Below are positions 50,884-59,381 of a stretch of DNA of 64,000 nucleotides, one piece after another. The position numbers and the translations under genes are program-made. Position 1 is the first letter of the stretch. Each line of letters starts with the position of its first letter. Source of the DNA: Burkholderia arboris (lineage in GTDB: Bacteria; Pseudomonadota; Gammaproteobacteria; Burkholderiales; Burkholderiaceae); NCBI RefSeq assembly GCF_902499125.1, contig NZ_CABVPX010000026.1:1-64000 (forward strand), in the 5' to 3' direction. The notes beneath the pieces are model-generated. The model was not told the DNA's origin. It worked only from the letters and a program-made list of their open reading frames with translations, and made no database searches.

Positions 50884-51497
50884 CGATCGATACCGGGAAA
50901 ACGGGCGCGGCAGCGCTCGATCCGCAAGCACGGGAGATTCTGGATTTCTGGTTCGGCGAGCCGGGTTCGGCCGAATTCGGGCAGGAACGCAAGGTGTGGT
51001 TCAACGGCGGCGCGGCGTTCGACGACGTGCTGCGCACGCGCTACGGCGCGCTGCTCGACGCTGCGTGCGACGGCGCGTGCGATCACTGGGCCGGGTCGCC
51101 GTCGGGTGCGCTGGCGTTGATCGTCGTGCTCGACCAGTTCTCGCGCAACATCCATCGCGGCACGCCGCGCGCGTTTGCCGCCGATCCGAAGGCGCTGGCG
51201 CTCGCGCGCCGCGTCGTCGCGGCCGGCTGGGATGCGCAGTTGCCGGGCGGGCATCACCGCGCGTTCGCGTATCTGCCGTTCGAGCACGATGAATCGGTCG
51301 AGAGCCAAAGTGAAGCCGTGCGCCTGTGCGCAGGCATTCGCGACGAGGCCGGGTGCGAGAGCTATCACCGCTTCGCGCTGCTGCACGCGGCCGTCGTCGA
51401 GCGCTTTGGACGATTTCCGCACCGGAACGCGATTCTCGGTCGTGCATCGACCGACGAGGAAACCGCGTTTCTGCGCGAGCCCGGTTCGTCGTTCTGA
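50880..51497 (+). CDS. DUF924 family protein
   Basis: 205 residues, all-helical, TPR-like fold expected. The family pattern is visible: ILDFWFGEPGSAEFG near the start, VWFNGGAAFDDVLRTRYGALL, LIVVLDQFSRNIHRGTP and FAYLPFEHDESVESQSEAV. No catalytic role is known. ATG 50880 overlaps the alaX stop (ATGA), so it is translationally coupled to alaX. Confidence 0.9.
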   Translation: MTIDTGKTGAAALDPQAREILDFWFGEPGSAEFGQERKVWFNGGAAFDDVLRTRYGALLDAACDGACDHWAGSPSGALALIVVLDQFSRNIHRGTPRAFAADPKALALARRVVAAGWDAQLPGGHHRAFAYLPFEHDESVESQSEAVRLCAGIRDEAGCESYHRFALLHAAVVERFGRFPHRNAILGRASTDEETAFLREPGSSF

Positions 51498-51627
51498 CGA
51501 TTCGGGCAGTGGTCTAAAGAGGGGAGCGAACCCGCGGATTGACGCGGGTGCCTCAAGGACGGGTATCGCGCAAGGGTTGCGCACCGGTCGGACGGGAGCG
51601 GGCTACCGCGGCGAAAGTCGAAGGCAA

Positions 51628-51654
51628 GCAGGACGGCGCATCGCGCCGTCCTGC
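51628..51654 (-). terminator. hairpin between DUF924 and the ArnT-like gene
   Basis: A perfect 12-bp stem GCAGGACGGCGC with its complement and a three-base loop lies just beyond the stop of the minus-strand ArnT-like gene, in a convergent gap. The T content after it is modest on the minus strand. Confidence 0.55.
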
Positions 51655-51655
51655 G

Positions 51656-53548
51656 TCACTGCAGGTGCTGTTCGGGCGTACGCACGTACACGCGCAGCAG
51701 TTCCTCGTTGTCGCCGGGGCGGGCGCCCGTCCAGAACAGTTTCCATTCGCTGCCGGGCGCCGGATCGACGGCCCGCACACCCTGGACGATCATCCACGTG
51801 CAGCGCGTCGACTTTGCGTCGTCGATCGGCGTGTGCTGGATGCCGGAGAAGTAGTACAGCATCGGCGCTTCCGATTCGCCGAGCCCGTGCAGGCTCGCCA
51901 TGCAATCGCCGTCGTTCCATTCGAGTGCGAGATGCGCGTTCAGGTCGTCGAACACCGAACGATAGCTCTTCGCGACGTCGAGCCACGGCAGCAGCAGCGT
52001 ATAGACGAGGCCCCATGCGACGAGCGCGCCGGCGCCCCACGACAGCGCGCCGCGCCACATGCCCGTCGTGCGCAACTTCGGCAGCAGCGTCAGCCAGCCG
52101 ACGGTCAGCGCGAGCGCGCCGATCACGAGCGCGGGCTGGATCGGCATCGTCCAGTCGAGCGGCAGCCAGCGGCCGAGCCACGCGAGATCCGCACGCGACG
52201 CGGCCGGATCGGCCATGACGGCCCAGATCGCCCACGCGAGTGCGACGGTCGTGCCGAACAGCACGCGGCTGAAGTAATCCCACGCGAGATGCAGCCGGCG
52301 CGGCAGGCGTTCGATCGCCTGCGCGGCGACCAGCGCGAGCGGCGCGAAGAACGGCAGGATGTAGAGCTGGCGCGACGTCGCGGACACTTGCAGCACCACG
52401 AGCCCGATGCTGGTGAACAGTACGGGCAGCGCGATGCGCGGCGTGCGCCAGTCGCGCCATGCGCCGCGGGCCAGCGCGACGATCGCGAGCGGTGCGACCG
52501 GGAAGCCGACGAGCAGGAACGCGCGCAGGATGAAGAACGGCTTGTCGTTTTCCGCGCCCAGTTCGGGAACGGAGAACCCGAAGAAGCGGCCGACGTTGTT
52601 ATCCCAGAACCACGTCATGAACAGCGGTTCGGAGCGCAGGAACAGCGCGGTCGGCCAGATCAGCGCGAACGGCGCGAACACGAGCGCGGCGATGCCGAGG
52701 CTGCGTGCGAACGAGCGCGTGCGGCAGGCCGGGTAGAGCAGCAGGGTGCAGACGAGCGTGGCCGCGAACACGAGCGGGACGAACAACCCCTTTGTCATCA
52801 GCGCGATGCCGACGCCCGCGCCGAAGATCGGCGCGGCCCAGCGGGCCGACGGGCGTACCGGCAGCCCGTGCCGCATCTGCTGCGCGCGCGCGACCTGCTG
52901 CATCACGAGTTCGAGCAGCCCGCAGAACCCCATCGCCGTGCCCGCGAACAACGCGACGTCCGTCATCATGTCGTGCACGTGCTTGATGACGACGAGCGTG
53001 CCTGCGCTCAGCACGACCGGCCCGATCACGCGCAGGTCGAACCAGGAGTCCGCGCGGCTGGCCACGCGCGCCGCGCGCGCGATGCAGCCGAATGCGAGCG
53101 CGGCGAACAGCGCGCTCGCGAGCCGCGCCGCGTCGTGCAGCGGCATCACGCGCTGCAGCAGCCAGGCGAGGCTGGTCGCGACCCACGCATAAAGCGGCGG
53201 CTTTTCCATGAACGGCAGGCCGGCATTGGTCGGCACGACGAAGTCGCCGGTCTCGAGCATGTGCTGGATGATGCCGAACGTGTAGGTTTCGTCCTGTTTC
53301 CACGGATCGTGGCCGAGCACGCCCGGCAGCGTATACGCACACACCAGCGCAGCGACGAACAGCCAGGCCCGCCAGCCGAGCAGGAGCGAGCGGTCGCGCG
53401 CGGTGCTGGCGGAGGTGGTCGAGGCCACGACGGGCGTGCCGGCGGCGTCGAGCGTCGCGGTGACGTCGGTGTCGGCGGTCGAGCGGGTGTGCGCGGCCGA
53501 GGCGGGCACGGGCGTGCGTCGCCGGCTGGGCGCTGCGGTTCCAGGCAT
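51656..53548 (-). CDS. ArnT-like glycosyltransferase (GT83/GT39 membrane family)
   Basis: 630-residue polytopic inner-membrane transferase using a polyprenyl-phosphate sugar donor. After a 55-residue Ala/Thr-rich N-terminus come about twelve hydrophobic segments. The first periplasmic loop has the catalytic-type acidic residues in DPWKQDETYTFGIIQ and the family segment LPFMEKPPLYAW. The C-terminal 120 residues are a periplasmic domain. ArnT adds aminoarabinose to lipid A, but this gene is not beside an arn cluster here, so another sugar or acceptor (such as another LPS site) is possible. Confidence 0.8.
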   Translation of the reverse strand: MPGTAAPSRRRTPVPASAAHTRSTADTDVTATLDAAGTPVVASTTSASTARDRSLLLGWRAWLFVAALVCAYTLPGVLGHDPWKQDETYTFGIIQHMLETGDFVVPTNAGLPFMEKPPLYAWVATSLAWLLQRVMPLHDAARLASALFAALAFGCIARAARVASRADSWFDLRVIGPVVLSAGTLVVIKHVHDMMTDVALFAGTAMGFCGLLELVMQQVARAQQMRHGLPVRPSARWAAPIFGAGVGIALMTKGLFVPLVFAATLVCTLLLYPACRTRSFARSLGIAALVFAPFALIWPTALFLRSEPLFMTWFWDNNVGRFFGFSVPELGAENDKPFFILRAFLLVGFPVAPLAIVALARGAWRDWRTPRIALPVLFTSIGLVVLQVSATSRQLYILPFFAPLALVAAQAIERLPRRLHLAWDYFSRVLFGTTVALAWAIWAVMADPAASRADLAWLGRWLPLDWTMPIQPALVIGALALTVGWLTLLPKLRTTGMWRGALSWGAGALVAWGLVYTLLLPWLDVAKSYRSVFDDLNAHLALEWNDGDCMASLHGLGESEAPMLYYFSGIQHTPIDDAKSTRCTWMIVQGVRAVDPAPGSEWKLFWTGARPGDNEELLRVYVRTPEQHLQ

Positions 53549-53776
53549 GGAAAAGATCTCGGGTCGAGTCGAGGTGGTCCGGCGACATGGGTCGGACCAT
53601 TAAGGGCCGCATCAAGGCGGCAAAGAACAGACGTTTATGACGCCTGTCTGACTGGTCGCTAGTAGAGCACGGAACTATTACGGATGTTTACTGAAACCGT
53701 CACGAAATTGTGGAGATTTGTGGTGCCGTGACGACAGATTGTTTTCCGCGGCGAATTTGTTGCGCCGTGCGTCAGG

Positions 53777-54538
53777 TTAGCGGCCGCCGCCGACGTCGAG
53801 CAGGGCGCCCGTCGTGTAGGACGCCGCGTCGCCGAGCAGCCAGACGATCGCCTCGGCGATCTCCTGCGCGTCGCCGGCGCGGCCGAGCGGCGTTTGCGCG
53901 CCGAGGCGGGCCGCGCGGCCCGGCTGGCCGCCGCTCGCGTGAATTTCGGTCTCGATCAGTCCGGGGCGCACCGCGTTGACGCGCACGCCGTGCGGGCCGA
54001 GTTCCTTCGCAAGACCGATCGTCAACGAGTCGACCGCACCTTTCGACCCCGCGTAGTCGACGTACTCGTTCGGCGAACCGAGCCGGGACGCGATCGACGA
54101 CACGTTGACGATCGCGCCGCCGTGGCCGCCGCGGTCGGTGGACAGCCGGCGTGCGGCTTCGCGTGCGCACAGATACGCGCCGAGCACGTTGGTGTCGAAC
54201 ATCCGGCGCAGCCGGTCGACCGGCATCTCGGCGAGCGGCAGCGACGGCGCGACGATACCCGCATTGTTGACGAGCGCGTCGAGACGGCCGAACTCGGCGG
54301 CAACGGTATCGAACATCGCGACGACGTCCGCCTCGTTCGCGACATCGCCCGCGACGATGCACGCGCGGCCGCCCGCGTCGCGGACGGCTTGCGCGGTCAG
54401 TTCGGCCGCTGCCGCGTCGCGCGCATAGTTGATGCCGACGTCCCAGCCGCGTTCGGCCGCGAGCACGGCGGTCGCGCGGCCGATGCCGCGACTTGCGCCG
54501 GTGATGAGGACTGCCTTGCGATCGGACGGTGCGGTCAT
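53777..54538 (-). CDS. SDR family oxidoreductase
   Basis: 253 residues, classical short-chain dehydrogenase. Cofactor loop TGASRGIGRAT, NNAG, catalytic Ser in VNVSSIASRLG and Tyr/Lys in YVDYAGSKGAVD are all intact. The family of glucose/3-oxoacyl reductases is a close match (PGLIETEIH, TGALLDVGGGR). It prefers NADP(H), judging from the Arg-containing second strand region (NYARD). The LOG gene upstream ends 22 bases before its start, so they may share a transcript. Substrate not predictable. Confidence 0.9.
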   Translation of the reverse strand: MTAPSDRKAVLITGASRGIGRATAVLAAERGWDVGINYARDAAAAELTAQAVRDAGGRACIVAGDVANEADVVAMFDTVAAEFGRLDALVNNAGIVAPSLPLAEMPVDRLRRMFDTNVLGAYLCAREAARRLSTDRGGHGGAIVNVSSIASRLGSPNEYVDYAGSKGAVDSLTIGLAKELGPHGVRVNAVRPGLIETEIHASGGQPGRAARLGAQTPLGRAGDAQEIAEAIVWLLGDAASYTTGALLDVGGGR

Positions 54539-54560
54539 GGTGCGCGGGTTCGGGTGACGG

Positions 54561-55142
54561 TTACTTTGCTGCGTCGGGCGCCCACTTGTCGTGGGCGGGC
54601 GGCTGGTAGCTGCGCAGCCGTTCGATCAGCTCGACGGGATCGGATTCGACGCACAGTGCATCGAAATAGGCCGGACGCATGAAGCCCTCGTCGACCGTAT
54701 GACGCAAGAGCGAGATCAACGGATCGTAGAACGAATCGATGTTGTAGACCGCGACGGGCTTGCGGTGATAGCCGAGCTGCGCCCACGTGTAGACCTCGAA
54801 GAGCTCTTCGAGCGTGCCGGCGCCGCCGGGCATCGCGACGAACGCGTCGGAGAGGTCGGCCATCATTTTCTTGCGGTGGTGCATGTCAGGCACGACGTGC
54901 AGTTCCGACAGCCCCGTATGGCCGACTTCCTTGTCGACGAGCAGTTCGGGGATCACGCCGACCGCACGGCCGCCGGCCGCCATCACTTCGTCGGCGATCA
55001 CGCCCATCAGGCCGACGCGGCCGCCGCCGTAGACGAGCGTGAGGCCCGCATCGACGAGCGCGCGGCCGAAGGCGCGCGCGGCGTCGGCATAGACGGGCCG
55101 CACGCCGGGCGACGAGCCGCAGTAAACACAGACTGCCTTCAT
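54561..55142 (-). CDS. LOG family protein (TIGR00730, cytokinin-type phosphoribohydrolase)
   Basis: 193 residues. The LOG fold and both signatures are visible: VYGGGRVGLMG and MPGGAGTLEELFEVYTW. LOG proteins cleave cytokinin riboside 5'-monophosphate or related nucleoside monophosphates to base plus ribose phosphate. In most bacteria the physiological substrate is unknown; PpnN-type AMP cleavage is an alternative. The ATG at 55142 overlaps the TetR stop by four bases, coupling the two genes. Confidence 0.92.
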   Translation of the reverse strand: MKAVCVYCGSSPGVRPVYADAARAFGRALVDAGLTLVYGGGRVGLMGVIADEVMAAGGRAVGVIPELLVDKEVGHTGLSELHVVPDMHHRKKMMADLSDAFVAMPGGAGTLEELFEVYTWAQLGYHRKPVAVYNIDSFYDPLISLLRHTVDEGFMRPAYFDALCVESDPVELIERLRSYQPPAHDKWAPDAAK

Positions 55143-55897
55143 TGCTTGGAATCCTTGGCGGGGGGCTGCCCGGTGGTGACCGGGCTGCCGGCCGGGCGCG
55201 GCGAGCCGTCGCGCGGCGGCAGGTAGTCGGTGAACTGGCGCTTGGGCAGCTTGCCGGAGACCAGGTCGTCGAACAGCTGGCGCGAACGGCCGCGCAGGTA
55301 CGGCGCCATCACGGAGATCACGTGCATGCTGACCTGGTGCAGTTCCTCGCGGATCGCGTCCTGGTCGTTGTATTTGCGCGGATGCATCACGTACTGATAC
55401 GACAGCCAGTAGGTCGAGATGACGGCCATGTTGGTCGCGATGACTTCGATCTCGGTGGGCGTCGCGACCATTTCCGCGTCGGACACGAGCAGCTCGCACA
55501 TGTCGTGCGCGAAGCGCACCTTGTGGCTGATGATCTGCTTGAAGTGCGTCTCGAGCGTGCGGTTACGGGCGAGCAGGTCGTTGAGGTCGCGATACAGGAA
55601 CCGGTAGGTCCACATGAAATCGGCCATGTACTGCAGGTACGACCAGGTTTCGTCGATCGTCGGACGATGATCTTCGGGAAAGCGCAGCCGCCGTTCGATC
55701 TGCTGCTCGAACTGCGCGAAGATGCTGTTGATGATGTCGTCCTTGTTGCGGAAATGGTAGTACAGGTTGCCTGGACTGATTTCCATTTCCTCGGCGATCG
55801 TCGTGGTCGTGACGTTCGGCTCGCCGATCTCGTTGAAGAGTTTCAACGACAACTCGAGAATCCGTTCGCGGGTGCGGCGGGGAGGTTTCGCTTCCAT
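55139..55897 (-). CDS. TetR/AcrR family transcriptional regulator
   Basis: 252 residues. The helix-turn-helix is at about residues 12-57 (RERILELSLKLFNEIGEPNV, TIAEEMEISPGNLYYHFRNKDDI). The remainder is a helical ligand/dimer domain, with a disordered Pro-rich C-terminus. A consensus TATAAT reads on the minus strand at 55997-55992, about 95 bases before the start. It overlaps LOG by four bases, so a TetR-LOG-SDR unit is likely; autoregulation is possible. Ligand unknown. Confidence 0.9.
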   Translation of the reverse strand: MEAKPPRRTRERILELSLKLFNEIGEPNVTTTTIAEEMEISPGNLYYHFRNKDDIINSIFAQFEQQIERRLRFPEDHRPTIDETWSYLQYMADFMWTYRFLYRDLNDLLARNRTLETHFKQIISHKVRFAHDMCELLVSDAEMVATPTEIEVIATNMAVISTYWLSYQYVMHPRKYNDQDAIREELHQVSMHVISVMAPYLRGRSRQLFDDLVSGKLPKRQFTDYLPPRDGSPRPAGSPVTTGQPPAKDSKQ

Positions 55898-56106
55898 GTC
55901 GTCCGGCCCTGTGTGTGCCGGACTGGCGGGCGCTGCAATCGATGCTGCGTGATTCGTCCGGCGCGGGTTGCTGTTCTATGTCTAGCGGACGATTATAAAC
56001 CGGGGTTTCGCCACATCGGGCGCATTTCGTGATCGCGGCCCCGCGCGGCGCATGGTGCAGCGCCGCACGCGGGCGGGGCGAAAGGCGTTTGCCGGGCGGT
56101 CGTCGG

Positions 56107-56643
56107 CTAGAAGCCGAGCCAGCGTGCGACGACCGGGCCGAGCACGAAGCCCCACGTCGTCACGCACGCGAACAGCGCGACCGTCACGGCCGCGCTGCCG
56201 AGGTCCTTCGCGCGCTTGGAGAGTTCGTGGCGCTCGAGCGAGATGCGGTCGATCGCGGCTTCGACGCTCGAGTTCAGCAGCTCGACGATCAGCACGAGCA
56301 GCACCGAGCCGATCAGCAGCGCGCGCGACGCGACCGGCACCGGCGCGAATGCGCCGATCGGGAGCATCAGCGCGGCCAGCGTGAGCTCCTGGCGAAATGC
56401 GCTTTCCTCGCGGATCGCGACGCGAAAGCCGTTCAGCGAATGCTTGAGGGCGAACCACGCGCGCGTGATGCCGCGATGGCGCTTGTACGGGTTCGGCGGC
56501 AGCGGCGACAGTTGATCGTCGGGGCCGAGCGGCTCGTGCGCGTGCACGTCCGCTTCGGCGTGCGGCTCTTCCTCGTCGAACGGGCGGTGCCGTTGCGGCG
56601 TGGCGTCGGGGGGCGGGGTCTTGTCGTTCAGGTCTCGTTTCAA
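56107..56643 (-). CDS. dgkA: diacylglycerol kinase (DagK family)
   Basis: 178 residues. The C-terminal 120 residues are the three-helix membrane kinase that phosphorylates diacylglycerol to phosphatidate; GFRVAIREESAFRQEL, ELLNSSVEAAIDRI (catalytic Glu/Asn region) and RAKDLGSAAV are characteristic. The N-terminal 55 residues are an acidic, His-rich extension. The start is TTG at 56643, overlapping the stop of the upstream glycosyltransferase gene (TTGA); the first ATG falls inside the kinase domain. The pairing with a diacylglycerol-using glycosyltransferase and a PlcP-like enzyme is meaningful: all three act on diacylglycerol. Confidence 0.88.
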   Translation of the reverse strand: MKRDLNDKTPPPDATPQRHRPFDEEEPHAEADVHAHEPLGPDDQLSPLPPNPYKRHRGITRAWFALKHSLNGFRVAIREESAFRQELTLAALMLPIGAFAPVPVASRALLIGSVLLVLIVELLNSSVEAAIDRISLERHELSKRAKDLGSAAVTVALFACVTTWGFVLGPVVARWLGF

Positions 56644-57674
56644 ACGGCGGCACCTTCGGCTGGCGAGTACGCGGTCTTCGGCAGCGGCTTCAGATGCGAC
56701 GCGAACTGCTCGGATGCCGCGCGCCACGAGAAGCGTTCGGCCCACGCGCGCGCAGTCGTGCGTTCGATCTTCAGCGCCTCGAGGCAGGCTTCCTGCAGGT
56801 CCTCGTGCATCGCGCCGGCATCGCCTCCGCCGAGCACGTCGATCGGGCCCGTGACGGGATACGCGGCCACCGGCGTGCCGCAGGCGAGCGCCTCGAGCAG
56901 CACGAGGCCGAACGTGTCGGTGCGACTCGGAAACACGAACACGTCGGCCGCAGCATACACCTTCGCAAGCTCGGCCTGTGACAGCACGCCGAGATAGTTC
57001 GCCTCCGGATAGCGCGACTTCAGTTCCGCGAGCGCGGGGCCTTCGCCCGCGACCCACTTCGAGCCCGGCAGGTCGAGGCGCAGGAACGCCTCGACGTTCT
57101 TCTCGATCGCGACGCGGCCCACGTACAGGAAGATCGGCCGCGCCGTGTTGAGCACCTTCGATTCCATCGGCCGGAACACGTCGAGGTCGACGCCGCGGGT
57201 CCACAGCACGACGTTCGTGAAGCCGAATTTCTCGAGGTCCTGCTTGACGACCGGCGTCGGCGCCATCACGGCGAGCGACGGGCCGTGGAACCAGTGCAGG
57301 AAGCGGTAGGTCGCGGCGAGCGGGATGCCGAAGCGCGCCTGCACGTATTCCGGAAAGCGCGTGTGGTACGCGGTCGTGTACGGCAGCTTGCGGGCGCGCG
57401 CATAGCGTCGCGCGGCGAGGCCGAGCGGGCCTTCGGTCGCGATGTGCAGCGCGTCGGGTGCGAACGCATCGATCCGCGCGCGCAGCTTGCGGTACGGCAG
57501 GATCGACAGGCGGATCTCGGGGTAGGTCGGGCAGGGCACCGTGCGGAATTCCAGCGGCGTCAGCATTTCGACGCGGTGGCCGAGCGCCGTGAGTTCGCGC
57601 GACGTGCTCTTCAGCGTGCGCACGACGCCGTTGACCTGCGGTTCCCACGCGTCGGTGACGATCATGATCTTCAT
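56640..57674 (-). CDS. GT4 glycosyltransferase, Agt-like (probable glycolipid synthase)
   Basis: 344 residues, GT-B fold, GT4. The N-terminus KIMIVTDAWEPQVNGVVRTL and the donor-side FPSRTDTFGLVLLEALACGTPV (EX7E-type Glu pair) are present. It closely resembles, as I recall it, the Agt glycosyltransferases that make glycosyl-diacylglycerols in phosphate-starved rhizobia and marine bacteria. It lies between a PlcP-like enzyme (gap 30 bases) and dgkA (TTGA overlap). The product would be a phosphorus-free glycolipid; UDP-glucose or UDP-glucuronate donor cannot be told. PimB/MgtA-like mannosyl transfer is the alternative. Confidence 0.78.
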   Translation of the reverse strand: MKIMIVTDAWEPQVNGVVRTLKSTSRELTALGHRVEMLTPLEFRTVPCPTYPEIRLSILPYRKLRARIDAFAPDALHIATEGPLGLAARRYARARKLPYTTAYHTRFPEYVQARFGIPLAATYRFLHWFHGPSLAVMAPTPVVKQDLEKFGFTNVVLWTRGVDLDVFRPMESKVLNTARPIFLYVGRVAIEKNVEAFLRLDLPGSKWVAGEGPALAELKSRYPEANYLGVLSQAELAKVYAAADVFVFPSRTDTFGLVLLEALACGTPVAAYPVTGPIDVLGGGDAGAMHEDLQEACLEALKIERTTARAWAERFSWRAASEQFASHLKPLPKTAYSPAEGAAV

Positions 57675-57704
57675 CGCGGCATGTGTCCTGTAAGTAGGGT
57701 TGTG

Positions 57705-58643
57705 TCAGGCAGTGGCCTTGGCCTTGCGCGACGTGGTCTCCGACGGCGCGGTGCGCATCACCGTCCAGTAGACGATCTTCAGTTCGCCTTCCATCGTTTC
57801 GACGAGCGCGGACAGGCTTTCGACCCAGTCGCCGTCGTTGCAATACAGCACGCCGTCGATGTCGCGGATCTCGGCCTTGTGGATGTGGCCGCACACGACA
57901 CCGTCGCAGCCGCGGCGGCGCGCCTCGTCGGTCATCACGGTCTCGAACTGCGAGATGAAGTTGACCGCGTTCTTGACCTGGTGCTTCAGGTACTGCGACA
58001 GCGACCAGTACTGGAAGCCGAGCCGGCTGCGGATCCGGTTGAACCAGCGGTTCAGCACGAGGATCAGCGTGTAGAGCGTGTCGCCGAGATACGCGAGCCA
58101 TTTCGCGTGCTGGATCACGCCGTCGAACAGGTCGCCGTGCACGATCCACAAACGTTTGCCCGCAAGCGTCGTGTGGAACGCCTCGCCGCGCACCTGGATG
58201 TCGCCGAACGCGAGGTCGCAGAACTGCCGCGCGCCTTCGTCGTGGTTGCCGGGGATGTAGACGACCTGCGTGCCCTTGCGCGCCTTGCGCAGGATCTTCT
58301 GCACGACGTCGTTGTGCGCCTGCGGCCAGTACCAGCCCTTCTTCAGCTGCCAGCCGTCGATGATGTCGCCGACGAGGTACAGGTATTCCGAATCGTTGTG
58401 GCGCAGGAAGTCGAGCAGGTACGGCGCCTGGCAACCGCTCGAGCCGAGGTGGATGTCGGACAGCCAGATGGTGCGGTAGCGATGGGCGGGCGCGTCGGGG
58501 TCCTCGTGCTGCGTGGAATGCGCGGCAGGCGGTTCTTGCGACGCCAGGCTGTCGCTTGCAGCCGAGCCGGACAGGAAGGCAGTGGCGGCGCGGGCGCCGA
58601 TGGGGTGACGGAACAGTGAGGTCGCGGACGTTTTCTGGCCCAT
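57705..58643 (-). CDS. PlcP-like metallophosphoesterase (LpxH-related)
   Basis: 312 residues. After a 55-residue low-complexity N-terminus comes a calcineurin-like domain: WLSDIHLGSSGCQ, YLVGDIIDGW, YIPGNHDEG, IVHGDLFDG and VVCGHIHKAEI. Databases usually name such proteins UDP-2,3-diacylglucosamine diphosphatase, but the sequence SDIHLGSSGCQAPYLLDFL with WYWPQAHNDVVQK is the pattern I know from PlcP, the phospholipase C used in phosphate-starvation lipid remodelling. Its downstream Agt-like and diacylglycerol kinase genes support PlcP. A second LpxH role remains possible. Confidence 0.72.
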   Translation of the reverse strand: MGQKTSATSLFRHPIGARAATAFLSGSAASDSLASQEPPAAHSTQHEDPDAPAHRYRTIWLSDIHLGSSGCQAPYLLDFLRHNDSEYLYLVGDIIDGWQLKKGWYWPQAHNDVVQKILRKARKGTQVVYIPGNHDEGARQFCDLAFGDIQVRGEAFHTTLAGKRLWIVHGDLFDGVIQHAKWLAYLGDTLYTLILVLNRWFNRIRSRLGFQYWSLSQYLKHQVKNAVNFISQFETVMTDEARRRGCDGVVCGHIHKAEIRDIDGVLYCNDGDWVESLSALVETMEGELKIVYWTVMRTAPSETTSRKAKATA

Positions 58644-58689
58644 GCATGACTCGCGCCGGTTGACATTACCGGCATTCCGCCATGCGGGC

Positions 58690-58707
58690 GTGACTGTGCC
58701 GTGACAG
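58690..58707 (-). promoter_or_regulatory. Pho-box-like sequence upstream of the PlcP-like gene
   Basis: On the minus strand CTGTCAC-GGCA-CAGTCAC (58707 down to 58690) has two heptamers 11 bases apart, matching the PhoB box CTGTCAT-N4-CTGTCAY with one mismatch in the second heptamer core. A weaker third unit (ACGTCTC) lies 11 bases upstream. It lies 47 bases before the PlcP-like start. The same bases also form a 9-bp inverted repeat, so a hairpin or a different operator is possible. Confidence 0.45.
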
Positions 58708-58868
58708 TCACGAGACGTTCTTATTACGACCGTTGTAGGGTGTTTAGCAGTGAATGAAACGGCGTTGCGTAACCTGCCGCACGGAACGGTTGGTGGTTGT
58801 CCGGCAAGGCCGCCGGGCCGGGTGACGGAGGGCGGGACGAGCGGTTTTCGTCTGGCGAATGCGGTGCG

Positions 58869-59375
58869 TCAGCGCGGTATCGCGACGACGCGCGTGCGCG
58901 CGATCCGGTCGTGCGGGAACTGGCGGCCGGCATGGAGCCGGGCGGCGCCGGCCCAGACGACGATCCACGCGGCCGTGAGCGCGAGCGTGACGGGCACCGA
59001 CAGGCCGAGGAGCGGGTGCAGCGCGAGCGGCGGCAGGAACCACAGCCAGCCGAGCGCATAGCGGACGAGCGCGTGGCCGGCGCTCAGCGGCCGGCCGCTC
59101 GACGATTCGAGGCGCAGCCGCCAGGTCTTCATCGGCAGCGTCTGGCCGCCATGCGTCCAGAACCACACGAAGTACGCGCCGACGACGAGCGCGATCCACG
59201 CGGCAAGCAGGTTGTGATGGACGAGGCCGTTGCGTTGCTGGGTCGCGAGGCTGAATGCGAGCCCGGCGAAGAACACGACGCCGAACAGCAGCACGCCTTC
59301 GTAGAGCAGCGCAGCGAGGCGCCGCCGCACGGACGGCGCGGCGGTCGGGGTCCCGGATGCGCGGGCGTCTGCCAC
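58869..59375 (-). CDS. RDD family membrane protein
   Basis: 168 residues. The RDD domain begins with RRRLAALLYEGVLLF (the Arg of RDD in the first helix; the second helix region ends with an Arg-rich boundary) and shows three to four hydrophobic segments: LLFGVVFFAGLAFSL, LLAAWIALVVGAYFVWFW, LGWLWFLPPLAL, PVTLALTAAWIVVWAGAA. Function of the family is not settled; sodium/proton-linked roles have been reported for some. It is last in the sigma - DUF3619 - DUF3106 - RDD operon, 6 bases after the DUF3106 stop. Confidence 0.85.
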   Translation of the reverse strand: MADARASGTPTAAPSVRRRLAALLYEGVLLFGVVFFAGLAFSLATQQRNGLVHHNLLAAWIALVVGAYFVWFWTHGGQTLPMKTWRLRLESSSGRPLSAGHALVRYALGWLWFLPPLALHPLLGLSVPVTLALTAAWIVVWAGAARLHAGRQFPHDRIARTRVVAIPR

Positions 59376-59381
59376 GGCCGC

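Noticed and set aside
57705..58643. Plain call of LpxH for the metallophosphoesterase
   Set aside because: The motifs agree with the broad LpxH/PlcP superfamily, but the detailed sequence and the glycosyltransferase-DgkA neighbours fit PlcP better.
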